Shown: piece after piece, positions 1 through 7,140 of the stretch
Position numbering within the stretch: position 1 is the first letter of the stretch
How the letters are laid out: each line of letters begins with the position of its first letter
NCBI GenBank assembly: GCA_030626645.1
Contig: DAOUTP010000036.1
Location: 1-11,784, forward strand
Reading direction: 5' to 3'
DNA from: Candidatus Cloacimonadota bacterium
Lineage (GTDB): Bacteria; Cloacimonadota; Cloacimonadia; Cloacimonadales; TCS61
DNA: 11,784 bases
The notes under the pieces: model-generated
What the model saw: the letters and a program-made list of their open reading frames with translations, nothing else
Databases searched by the model: none
What the model was told of the DNA's origin: nothing
Position numbers and translations under genes: made by a program

Positions 1-571
1 ATCTGATATCCCAATATCTATCGATACGAGAAAAGCTGAAGTTGCAGAGAAAGCAATTCAGGCAGGAGCTTCCATACTAAATGATATCAGTGCTCTGCAA
101 TTTGATACTGATATGATAAAAGTATTACAAAAATATCCGGAAGTGCCTGTGATTATGATGCACATGCAGGGAACACCTGAGACTATGCAGGAAAATCCGC
201 ATTACGAAGATGTTATTGAAGAAATTTTAAATTTCTTTAAAGAACGAATTAATTTCTGCGAGGAGAGTGGAATTTCCCGAGAGAGGATTATTATTGATCC
301 TGGAATTGGCTTTGGAAAAAGACAGGGAGATAACCTGATTATTTTAAAGAAAATATTTGAGTTCAAATGTCTTGGAGTTCCCATAATGCTGGGTGCTTCA
401 CGAAAAAGTTTTATCGGAAATATTTACGATTCGGATGCTGCAGAGCGACTTGCCGGAAGCCTTGCCTCTACAGCTCTTGCGTTCCAAAATAATATAGAAA
501 TGATCCGTGTTCATGATGTGCATGAACATAAAAATTTTTTAAAAGTTATGAAAGAAATAAGGAAAGTATAA
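1..571 (+). CDS. folP: Dihydropteroate synthase, 5'-truncated by the window edge
   Basis: Cytosolic folate-pathway enzyme that joins 6-hydroxymethyl-dihydropterin pyrophosphate to p-aminobenzoate to give dihydropteroate. The reading frame is open from base 2, so the gene begins outside the window and the methionine at 113 is internal. About 189 C-terminal residues of a family usually near 270-280 are visible. Family motifs appear in order: SIDTRK, LNDISAL, a pterin-site stretch around MMHMQGTP followed by TMQ, DPGIGFGK, GASRKSFIG with the phosphate/substrate-binding Ser-Arg-Lys, and the terminal RVHDV. All key residues expected in this portion look intact, so I see no sign of a broken gene. 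The stop TAA shares its last base with the ATG of cdaA (TAATG at 569-573), which implies translational coupling. A folP-cdaA arrangement is familiar in Bacteroidota-like genomes. The call is secure; only the N-terminus is unseen. Confidence 0.96.
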   Translation, partial: SDIPISIDTRKAEVAEKAIQAGASILNDISALQFDTDMIKVLQKYPEVPVIMMHMQGTPETMQENPHYEDVIEEILNFFKERINFCEESGISRERIIIDPGIGFGKRQGDNLIILKKIFEFKCLGVPIMLGASRKSFIGNIYDSDAAERLAGSLASTALAFQNNIEMIRVHDVHEHKNFLKVMKEIRKV

Positions 572-1314
572 TGAGTATATTTATTCCAAGAGTAGCTGAT
601 GTTATCGATATAATTATTGTTGCGTTTATTTTATATAGAGTTTTTATCCTGTTAACAAAGAGTGGCGGTTATCAAATGTTATTTGGTCTGCTTGGTATAT
701 TTATTGTTTATATAACAGCATCGTTATTAAAACTAAATATGATGACCTCCATTTTAAAGGTCTTTAAAGATTATTGGATTATTATTTTCATTGTTCTATT
801 CCAGTATGAGATCAGGAATTTGTTTGCTCGTATTGCTCAGACTCATGATATGAGGACACTGTTTCAAAGTGCAAAAAAATCTTTCTACTCTCCACTTTTG
901 AATGCAGTTTCTATCATGTCTTTTAGGAAAATAGGCGCTCTGATAATTATCGAGAATAAAAGAAAACTTGATAATTGTATCGAAAGCGGTGAGATCATCG
1001 ATGCTCAGATCTCGGTGAAATTGCTTCTTACCATTTTCAATAACAAAACAATACTTCATGATGGTGCCGTGATCGTTAGAAATGAAAGATTGTATGCAGT
1101 CAAGGTTGTGTTGCCTTTATCTGAAAGTGTAGAATATGCACAAAAACTTGGTACACGCCACTTAGCAGGTGTCGGTGTAACAGAGAATTCGGATGCTTTT
1201 TCTATAATCGTTTCGGAAGAAACAGGCAAAATATCAGTTGCAAAAAATGGTGTACTCTATAGTGAACTTACAATTGATGAACTATCTCAGAGGATTAAGG
1301 ATGAAACATCTTGA
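571..1314 (+). CDS. cdaA: Membrane diadenylate cyclase (c-di-AMP synthase, CdaA type)
   Basis: Condenses two ATP into the second messenger c-di-AMP at the cytoplasmic membrane. In well-studied bacteria c-di-AMP controls potassium and osmotic balance and wall homeostasis. The 247-residue length is normal for CdaA/DacA. Three N-terminal hydrophobic segments (about residues 10-28, 35-52 and 66-79) lead into an FQYEIR segment, the counterpart of the usual FQPE[IL]R, and then the DAC (DisA_N) domain at about 103-230. That domain shows GALIIIE, the catalytic HDGAVIV (D164, G165, A166), LPLSES, GTRH (194-197) and SEETGKISVAKNG. The second signature, normally RHR, reads R196-H197-L198 here, so the last arginine is replaced. 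The start ATG overlaps the folP stop by one base. In many Firmicutes the next gene is the regulator cdaR/ybbR; here it is coaE, and no cdaR is seen. Confidence 0.95.
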   Translation: MSIFIPRVADVIDIIIVAFILYRVFILLTKSGGYQMLFGLLGIFIVYITASLLKLNMMTSILKVFKDYWIIIFIVLFQYEIRNLFARIAQTHDMRTLFQSAKKSFYSPLLNAVSIMSFRKIGALIIIENKRKLDNCIESGEIIDAQISVKLLLTIFNNKTILHDGAVIVRNERLYAVKVVLPLSESVEYAQKLGTRHLAGVGVTENSDAFSIIVSEETGKISVAKNGVLYSELTIDELSQRIKDETS

Positions 1315-1933
1315 TAGACCTTTTTTGGTTGCAATAACAGGTGGGATAGCTTCAGGAAAATCTGTTGTTTCCAAATGGTTTGAAGAGCAAAGTTTCTCAG
1401 TTTTCTATGCTGACAAGATTGGACATGAGCTGTTTGAAGATAAATATTATTTAAATAAAATTGAAGATATTTTTGGGAAAGAGATTATTATTAATGGCTC
1501 TGTTGATCGGATAAAACTTGGTGAAATTATTTTTAATGCTGCAGATAAAAGAAAACAATTGAATGAACTTCTACATCCTGAGATCAGAAAGAGAATGCAA
1601 CAAATAATTGATACAAGCACTAATGAAATCCTTGTTTTTGAGATTCCACTTCTCTTTGAAAACGGTTTGCAAAATGCTTTTGATCTTACGATAAATATCT
1701 CAACCAGAAATGAGATAAGAATAAAGAGAATAATGAAAAAGAATAAAATAACAGAAGATGCTGCGCAAAAAAGAATTAATTCTCAAATGTCTGAAATCGA
1801 TAAACAGAATCTGGTAGATATGAATATTTCAAATGAAAGCAATATTAAAGAGCTTTATCTACGATTGCACAAGCTACTTCCACTCATAAAAAAAATTAAA
1901 AAAAAAGATATAAAGAAAATAACAGAAATATAA
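1301..1933 (+). CDS. coaE: Dephospho-CoA kinase
   Basis: Last step of coenzyme A synthesis: ATP-dependent phosphorylation of the ribose 3'-hydroxyl of dephospho-CoA, in the cytosol. The 210-residue product has a P-loop GGIASGKS at 14-21, the acceptor-site aspartate in YADKIGHEL (D38), LHPEIR (91-96), the PLLFE box (116-120), and the lid/adenine region at about 143-178 with RINSQMS. I chose ATG 1301 although the frame is open further upstream. It has an AGAGG ribosome site at a good distance (1289-1293), and the P-loop then begins 13 residues in, as is usual. The start lies 14 bases inside the end of cdaA, implying coupled translation. The C-terminal 15-20 residues are lysine-rich and encoded by two long A runs (8 and 9 A). 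That tail is not part of the catalytic fold. Confidence 0.95.
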   Translation: MKHLDRPFLVAITGGIASGKSVVSKWFEEQSFSVFYADKIGHELFEDKYYLNKIEDIFGKEIIINGSVDRIKLGEIIFNAADKRKQLNELLHPEIRKRMQQIIDTSTNEILVFEIPLLFENGLQNAFDLTINISTRNEIRIKRIMKKNKITEDAAQKRINSQMSEIDKQNLVDMNISNESNIKELYLRLHKLLPLIKKIKKKDIKKITEI

Positions 1934-1942
1934 AAACAAATT

Positions 1943-1948
1943 GGAGGA
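1943..1948 (+). promoter_or_regulatory. Strong Shine-Dalgarno GGAGGA deciding a TTG start
   Basis: GGAGGA lies in the 19-base gap after coaE. It sits five bases (from the end of GGAGG) before TTG 1953. An in-frame TTG at 1941 would overlap this ribosome site and has no site of its own, so TTG 1953 is the preferred start of the propeller gene. Confidence 0.7.
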
Positions 1949-1952
1949 AAAG

Positions 1953-4574
1953 TTGAAATCAAGATTTTTTGTATTTATAGTATTAGTGATGTTGGTTGTT
2001 GTAATTGGCACACTGTTGTATAAACCTGTTCCCAAGCACAAGGAGATCGTTCATCCAGAATTTATTGAAACGCCCCATGGCGGAAAAATAAAAAAAGAAC
2101 CCAAAGCTCTCCCAAATGATTGGTTTGGATATCAAAGGGCATATCCTTATCATAAAATAAAACATGAATCTTATCTGGAAGCATTGCAACAGGCAACAGA
2201 TCTACATTCACAAACTAGAGATAACCGCGAGTATAATTGGGAATTAGCTGGTCCTATTAATATTGGTGGTCGCATTACTGACCTGGCGATTCATCCATCC
2301 AGTCCTGAAATATGGTATGTGGGAGCAGCATCAGGTGGTATTCACAAAACTATAGATGAAGGAGCTAATTGGGATAATATTTTCACCGATGCACCCGTTA
2401 TTTCCATTGGTGATCTGGCGATTGATCCTAATGATGAGAACATAATATATGCCGGGACAGGAGAGGCAAATTCTTCTAGTTTTAGTTTTATTGGAAACGG
2501 AATGTACAAATCTGTGAATGCAGGTGAGAGTTGGGAACATATCGGCTTAGTAAACTCAGCATATATCGGCAGGATAATCGTAGATTATTCTAATTCTCAA
2601 AGGGTATTCGTGGCTGCAACAGGAACTTTGTTCAGTCCCAATGAAGAACGAGGAATCTATCGAAGTGATGATGGAGGGTTAACCTGGGATAGAAAACTAT
2701 TTGTCACTGATTCTACAGCAGCTATCGATCTGGTTCAGCATCCTACTAATCCTGATATTCTGTATGCATCCATGTGGGAACGCATGAGAGGTAGAGAATA
2801 CCGTCGATCTGGAGGATTATCTTCCGGAATCTATAAATCCGTAGATGGGGGAGATACGTGGGATGAATTGACCAGCGGTTTACCTGATCACGATGGCGTG
2901 GGAAGGATAGGACTGGCAATTGCTAAAAGTAATCCTGAGGTATTGTATGCGTTTTACGATCAGCAACCGGTAGGAAATTACTCCTTCAATGGAATATTCA
3001 AAACTACCGATGGCGGTGATAACTGGATTCAAACCAATGATAGTAATATCTATGATATGAATTCCAGTTTTGGTTGGTATTTCGGGCAAATCTGTGTTGA
3101 CCCGGCTAATGAAAATAGAGCTTATGCGATGGGTGTTGCACTTTGCCGGACCGAAAATGGTGGTGATAACTGGCAGATAATTGCAGATTATGGAAATATG
3201 AACGAAATACACGTAGACCATCATGCTATGATCATAGATGAATATACGGGTAGAATTGTGGAAGGAAACGATGGCGGATTATATACCAGCAATGACTATG
3301 GCAATAATTGGAATAAGATTGATAATATTCCTTTAACTCAGTTTTATGCGATAGAAATGGATTTTCTGAATCCCGAGAGAATTTATGGTGGTACTCAGGA
3401 TAACAGTACGATTCGAACAATGACCGGTGCTCTTGATGACTGGTACGTGATTCTGGGTGGAGATGGTTTCTATTGCAAAGTTGACCACACAAATCCTAAT
3501 ATAATTTTTGCTGAGTCCCAGTGGGGGAATTTGCATAGATCCACGAATGGTGGTAATTCGTTTTCGTTTATTGCCGATCAGATGTATGGAGACCGTAAAA
3601 ATTGGTCTTCTCCGCTTGCTATGCATCCCGTTGATCCTGCAGTTCTTTATTTCGGAACTTATCGTATCTGGAAAACTACTAATAGCGGTGACTACTGGAA
3701 TGCAGTAAGTAGTGATCTGACAGATGGTGATTTTGGAACCAGCTATCACACAGTTTCTACGATAGGCGTAAACCCTAGTTATCCGAATGTTGTAATTGCA
3801 GGTACAGATGATGGAAACGTGCATGTCTCAACCGATGAAGGAGATAACTGGACAGATGTTACTGCAGGTTTACCTAACCGTTGGATAACCAGAGTTGCAG
3901 GTGATCCTTTTGATATGAATACGATCTATGTTACCGTATCCGGTTTTCGTTGGGATGAGGCTTATCCGCATGTATTTAAATCGACAGATCTTGGACAGAA
4001 CTGGATCGATATATCTTCCAACCTGCCTCAATTACCAATTAATTGCATCGCTTTAGATCCTGAAGTACCTAGCCGCATTTTTGTTGGTTCGGATGCAGGC
4101 GTGTTTTACTCTGAAAATGGGGGAGATGAGTGGCAAAGTCTTTCCAGTGGCTTACCTAATGTACCAGTAATCGATATGCTTATACACAACCCAACCCGTA
4201 CACTATTACTTGGAACTTATGGTTGTTCTGCTTACACATTGAATCTTGATGACATGAATACAGGAACAGCAGAAAACGTTATATCAATCGGTGTAGAATT
4301 ATTTCAGAATTATCCCAATCCATTCAATCCTGAAACAACAATTACTTTCAATCTACAAAGATCAGTTTCCAAAGCAGCAATCGAGATATTTAATATAAAA
4401 GGGCAGAAGATAAAAACTTTGAATGTATTAAATCCTGTAACAAATTCGGAGTATAATGTAGTCTGGAACAGTAAAGATGATAATGGTGATGAAGTTGCAA
4501 GCGGAACTTATTTATACAGATTAAAACTAGATGATGAGGTTATAGCTGCGAGAAAAATGCTCCTGATAAAATAA
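1953..4574 (+). CDS. Secreted two-propeller BNR/Asp-box (sortilin-VPS10-like) protein with C-terminal T9SS-type sorting domain
   Basis: Exported 873-residue protein of unknown substrate. Residues about 4-23 form one hydrophobic segment after MKSR, a signal peptide or membrane anchor; there is no lipobox and no clear Ala-X-Ala cleavage site. From about 95 to 765 I count twelve Asp-box-like repeats of the form S/T-x-[DN]-x-G-x-x-W, at roughly 133, 187, 238, 296, 351, 400, 446, 530 (tryptophan replaced by Phe), 575, 626, 677 and 720. This is the pattern of two stacked seven-bladed propellers, as in sortilin/VPS10-like proteins and GH74-like proteins. The spacing is too irregular to assign an enzyme. 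Residues about 782-873 begin with ELFQNYPNPFNPETT and end with SGTYLYRLK, a FlgD-like/T9SS type A sorting domain that is normally removed during export to the cell surface. The TTG start is chosen from the ribosome site. Database names such as 'glycosyl hydrolase' for such proteins are not proof of activity. It follows coaE by 19 bases and may be read from the same transcript. Confidence 0.88.
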   Translation: MKSRFFVFIVLVMLVVVIGTLLYKPVPKHKEIVHPEFIETPHGGKIKKEPKALPNDWFGYQRAYPYHKIKHESYLEALQQATDLHSQTRDNREYNWELAGPINIGGRITDLAIHPSSPEIWYVGAASGGIHKTIDEGANWDNIFTDAPVISIGDLAIDPNDENIIYAGTGEANSSSFSFIGNGMYKSVNAGESWEHIGLVNSAYIGRIIVDYSNSQRVFVAATGTLFSPNEERGIYRSDDGGLTWDRKLFVTDSTAAIDLVQHPTNPDILYASMWERMRGREYRRSGGLSSGIYKSVDGGDTWDELTSGLPDHDGVGRIGLAIAKSNPEVLYAFYDQQPVGNYSFNGIFKTTDGGDNWIQTNDSNIYDMNSSFGWYFGQICVDPANENRAYAMGVALCRTENGGDNWQIIADYGNMNEIHVDHHAMIIDEYTGRIVEGNDGGLYTSNDYGNNWNKIDNIPLTQFYAIEMDFLNPERIYGGTQDNSTIRTMTGALDDWYVILGGDGFYCKVDHTNPNIIFAESQWGNLHRSTNGGNSFSFIADQMYGDRKNWSSPLAMHPVDPAVLYFGTYRIWKTTNSGDYWNAVSSDLTDGDFGTSYHTVSTIGVNPSYPNVVIAGTDDGNVHVSTDEGDNWTDVTAGLPNRWITRVAGDPFDMNTIYVTVSGFRWDEAYPHVFKSTDLGQNWIDISSNLPQLPINCIALDPEVPSRIFVGSDAGVFYSENGGDEWQSLSSGLPNVPVIDMLIHNPTRTLLLGTYGCSAYTLNLDDMNTGTAENVISIGVELFQNYPNPFNPETTITFNLQRSVSKAAIEIFNIKGQKIKTLNVLNPVTNSEYNVVWNSKDDNGDEVASGTYLYRLKLDDEVIAARKMLLIK

Positions 4575-4621
4575 TTTGTTTTGTTGAATCGAAAGAATGA
4601 GTTATTTTTTTAATAAGTGAA

Positions 4622-4649
4622 TTGACATAAAATCGTTGTAATCTATAAA
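4622..4649 (+). promoter_or_regulatory. Sigma70-like promoter for the small exported protein
   Basis: A perfect -35 box TTGACA (4622-4627) and a near-consensus -10 box TATAAA (4644-4649) are separated by 16 bases. Transcription would start near 4656, leaving only about 11-12 bases of leader before ATG 4668, so the ribosome site GAGAGG (4657-4662) would be at the very 5' end of the mRNA. The match is seen directly; promoter activity is inferred. Confidence 0.65.
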
Positions 4650-4667
4650 AGGAATTGAGAGGTAATT

Positions 4668-5096
4668 ATGAAAAGAATAATGTTAATCATGATATTGATT
4701 ATAGCATTCAGTTTAAATGCAGAAATAATAAACAATGCTTTTACTCCAGAATTACTGATGCCATCAATGATAAATATGAATAATCTTTCGATAAATCACT
4801 CTATGTCTTTCAGCAGCAGCATTTCTTCTAACAGCCAGAGTGCCTATGAATCTGTTTATACTAATCATCTGAATTATAAATTTAGCTCTAAATTAGATTT
4901 GAAAGTAGATCTGAATTTTGTTAATTTTGGTTCTGCAACACATCAAGGTGGAATAGAGTTTGACGGTAACAATGATAATACATCAAAAATTCTACCAAAT
5001 TTTCAATTAAATTATAATCCTTCCGAAAATGTTAAATTCATAATTGAATTCAGACAATACAATTCTCCTTTTGAAAGAAACAGTCTTTTCAAATAA
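4668..5096 (+). CDS. Small exported protein, putative outer-membrane/beta-strand-rich, function unknown
   Basis: A 142-residue product that I do not recognise as a named family. It opens with a clear signal peptide: MKR, a hydrophobic core to about residue 16, then a plausible cleavage after Ala18 in FSLNA-E. The mature part is rich in Ser and Asn. From about residue 43 on it has alternating polar/hydrophobic stretches (HSMSFSSSIS, LNYKFSS, LDLKVDLNFVNFG, FQLNYNP, VKFIIEFRQY) like the strands of a small outer-membrane barrel or a surface beta-sheet protein. There are no cysteines. The start is supported by GAGAGG at 4657-4662, five bases from the ATG, and by an upstream promoter. It could be a complete small protein or the N-terminal part of a longer barrel protein that has been shortened; no continuation is seen, because the next gene converges 10 bases later. 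Confidence 0.75.
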   Translation: MKRIMLIMILIIAFSLNAEIINNAFTPELLMPSMINMNNLSINHSMSFSSSISSNSQSAYESVYTNHLNYKFSSKLDLKVDLNFVNFGSATHQGGIEFDGNNDNTSKILPNFQLNYNPSENVKFIIEFRQYNSPFERNSLFK

Positions 5097-5106
5097 GAAA
5101 ACCTAA

Positions 5107-7128
5107 TTAGTTAATATCGGCAGGTGCTTTAGGAAATTCATAACCTTTTTCTCTGAATAAATTCAGACATATATCTGAAACTTCAGGATCATATAAGATG
5201 TCCCTGTTTTTTTCAATCTCTTCTAAAGCAAAATCAATTCCCAAAGAAGGTCTGTAAGGACGATGAGAAGACATTGCTTCAATAACATCTGCTACAGCTA
5301 TAATACGTGCTTTTATAAGTATTTCTTCACCTTTTAATCCATTCGGATAAGAAGATCCATCATAGCGTTCTTGATGTTGAAGAACAATCGTGGCAATAGG
5401 CCATGGGAATTCAATAGATTTTAAAATATCATAACCTGTTTGAGGATGCATTTTTATTAGATTAAACTCGGTTACAGAAAGTTTGCCAGGTTTACTCAGT
5501 ATCTCAGCAGGGATATTTATCTTTCCAATATCATGGACCAATGCAGCTAATTTAATCCCGTTAATTTCTTCTTCGGAAAATCCCATATTGGTAGCAATTG
5601 CAGAAGCAAGGTCAGAGACACGCCGTTGGTGACCGGCAGTATATGGGTCACGCATTTCAACAGCTTGAACAAGTCCTTCAACTGTTTCTTCAAGGATACG
5701 TTGCAATGTGCTGTAACTTTCTTTTAACTGCTCTTCAGCGTTCTTTAGATTCGTAATATCAATATTTACGCCCGCATGGTATTTTATGTTGTCTTTGCCT
5801 GTGATTTCCAGCATTCTATCTTCAATCCAGATATAAGAATCATCTGCTTTTCTGATTCTGAACCATGATGTGAGTATCCCCTGTTTTCCGCTTTTTTCCC
5901 AATCTAAATATTTTTGATTTATATATTCTTTGTCATCAGGATGTATCAACGTAGAAAATTTGTCTTTATCGTTAATAAAATCTTCTGCTGGATATCCCAA
6001 CATCTCATAAACATTTGTAGAAACAAATTCCTTTGAACCACCCGTTTCATATAAAATGATATTTGGAACATTATCTAATATTGTTGCCAAGCGAAATTGT
6101 GTTTTGGCAAGGTTCTTTGCAGTTAGTTTTTCTCTAGAAATATCTGTAACAATGCCATCCTGATATATCCATTTTCCGGAATCATCACGAACAGTATTAA
6201 CATTTAGCAAACACCAAAGTTTATCGCCATTCTTCTTATACAGGTTAACCTCGAAATCTCTTATGCTATTCTCTTTTTCTAAAATCGAAATCAGATTGTC
6301 CCTGGCTTTAATATTTACAAATAATTCAGTAGAAGAAATAGAAAGAAATTCCTGTTCCGAATCGAAACCAAACATCGAGACCATTGCCGGATTTGCGGAA
6401 AGAAATTTCCCTTCTGGAGTAGCCCGAAACAAACCAACTGGGACATTAGACCGAAGGTCCATGAACTGTTTTTCACTCTCTTCTTTTGCCTTTTCAGCAG
6501 AAGTACGTTCAAGAATTTCATGCTGAAAGTTGCGATAATTTTGTGCATTTTTGACAGTTGTTGTAACATAATTCGCAAAAGTATCAAGCAGGTTCAGGTC
6601 ATTTTTAGTAAAAAAAGGTCCTATCCTATTCAGACAAATAGCACCGAGTACCTCATTATTGAAGATAAAAGGAGCTGCAATAATTCTTTCTTCCGCTTCT
6701 TCCGATGTGCCGGGAATCTGAAATCCATTTTTATTAAGTCCGGCATCGTTGAACATCATACTTACTTTTGATTTTACTACCTTACCGGTAAAACTTGAAT
6801 TAATATCCAAAGGCGTTGCCATGATCTCTTTCTCATAATCAGGATCAATTACGAACTGCGGGAGCAATTCCTTACCATCTCCTGAAAGCAGATAAACAGC
6901 ACATCCGTAAGAATTGAGATGATCCATAATGACAATTGCTATTCTTTGGAATACTTCATTTAGATCTAAACTGGAATTTATATATCTTGAAGTTTTCAGA
7001 ATCAACTCTAGTTCACGATTCTTTCTCTTTAGTTCTTTTTCAATCTTGATCCGGTCGCTAATTTCATTTTGCAATTTTTCATTGAGTTCAACCAGATGAG
7101 GATTATTTTCAGTAGTTGTATTTGTCAT
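5107..7128 (-). CDS. GAF-PAS-PAS-HD-GYP signalling protein (putative cyclic-di-GMP phosphodiesterase)
   Basis: A 673-residue soluble protein with no membrane segment. After a coiled-coil-like start (about 12-45) come a GAF domain (about 44-195), PAS 1 (220-333, ending DGIVTDISREK), PAS 2 (342-462, with HPDDKEY and GVNIDITNLK), a helical linker, and a C-terminal HD-GYP domain (about 480-665). The HD-GYP domain shows GH500, HDIGK (H532, D533), HPQTGYDIL (H561), a QHQERYDGSSYP segment (H585, Q586), and VADVIEAMSSHRPYRP (D615). HD-GYP enzymes hydrolyse cyclic-di-GMP to pGpG or GMP using two or three metal ions. Two signature positions differ: HHE is HQE, and the GYP triplet is SYP, so activity may be altered. 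No REC domain is present. The adjacent upstream gene carries one, 12 bases away, so the two are probably co-expressed partners. Confidence 0.93.
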   Translation of the reverse strand: MTNTTTENNPHLVELNEKLQNEISDRIKIEKELKRKNRELELILKTSRYINSSLDLNEVFQRIAIVIMDHLNSYGCAVYLLSGDGKELLPQFVIDPDYEKEIMATPLDINSSFTGKVVKSKVSMMFNDAGLNKNGFQIPGTSEEAEERIIAAPFIFNNEVLGAICLNRIGPFFTKNDLNLLDTFANYVTTTVKNAQNYRNFQHEILERTSAEKAKEESEKQFMDLRSNVPVGLFRATPEGKFLSANPAMVSMFGFDSEQEFLSISSTELFVNIKARDNLISILEKENSIRDFEVNLYKKNGDKLWCLLNVNTVRDDSGKWIYQDGIVTDISREKLTAKNLAKTQFRLATILDNVPNIILYETGGSKEFVSTNVYEMLGYPAEDFINDKDKFSTLIHPDDKEYINQKYLDWEKSGKQGILTSWFRIRKADDSYIWIEDRMLEITGKDNIKYHAGVNIDITNLKNAEEQLKESYSTLQRILEETVEGLVQAVEMRDPYTAGHQRRVSDLASAIATNMGFSEEEINGIKLAALVHDIGKINIPAEILSKPGKLSVTEFNLIKMHPQTGYDILKSIEFPWPIATIVLQHQERYDGSSYPNGLKGEEILIKARIIAVADVIEAMSSHRPYRPSLGIDFALEEIEKNRDILYDPEVSDICLNLFREKGYEFPKAPADIN

Positions 7129-7140
7129 TCTAAATAACTC

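Noticed and set aside
1238..1300. Upstream extension of coaE by 21 codons
   Set aside because: It would overlap cdaA by 77 bases and place the P-loop unusually deep. ATG 1301 has the ribosome site and the normal family start.
3333..3824. A 163-codon open frame on the minus strand within the propeller gene, with further long antisense frames at 2880-3224 and 3232-3492
   Set aside because: They lie opposite clear Asp-box repeats on the plus strand, have unnatural composition (many Cys, Ile, Tyr and His), and show no domain. They are shadows of the real gene.
4597..4620. T-rich stretch after the propeller gene as an intrinsic terminator
   Set aside because: The seven-T run is present, but no GC-bearing stem precedes it; only a TTATT/AATAA pairing across the T run itself is possible.
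5087..5103. TTTTC/GAAAA inverted repeat at the convergent junction as a bidirectional terminator
   Set aside because: The stem is only five bases with one G-C pair, and no U tract follows on either strand.
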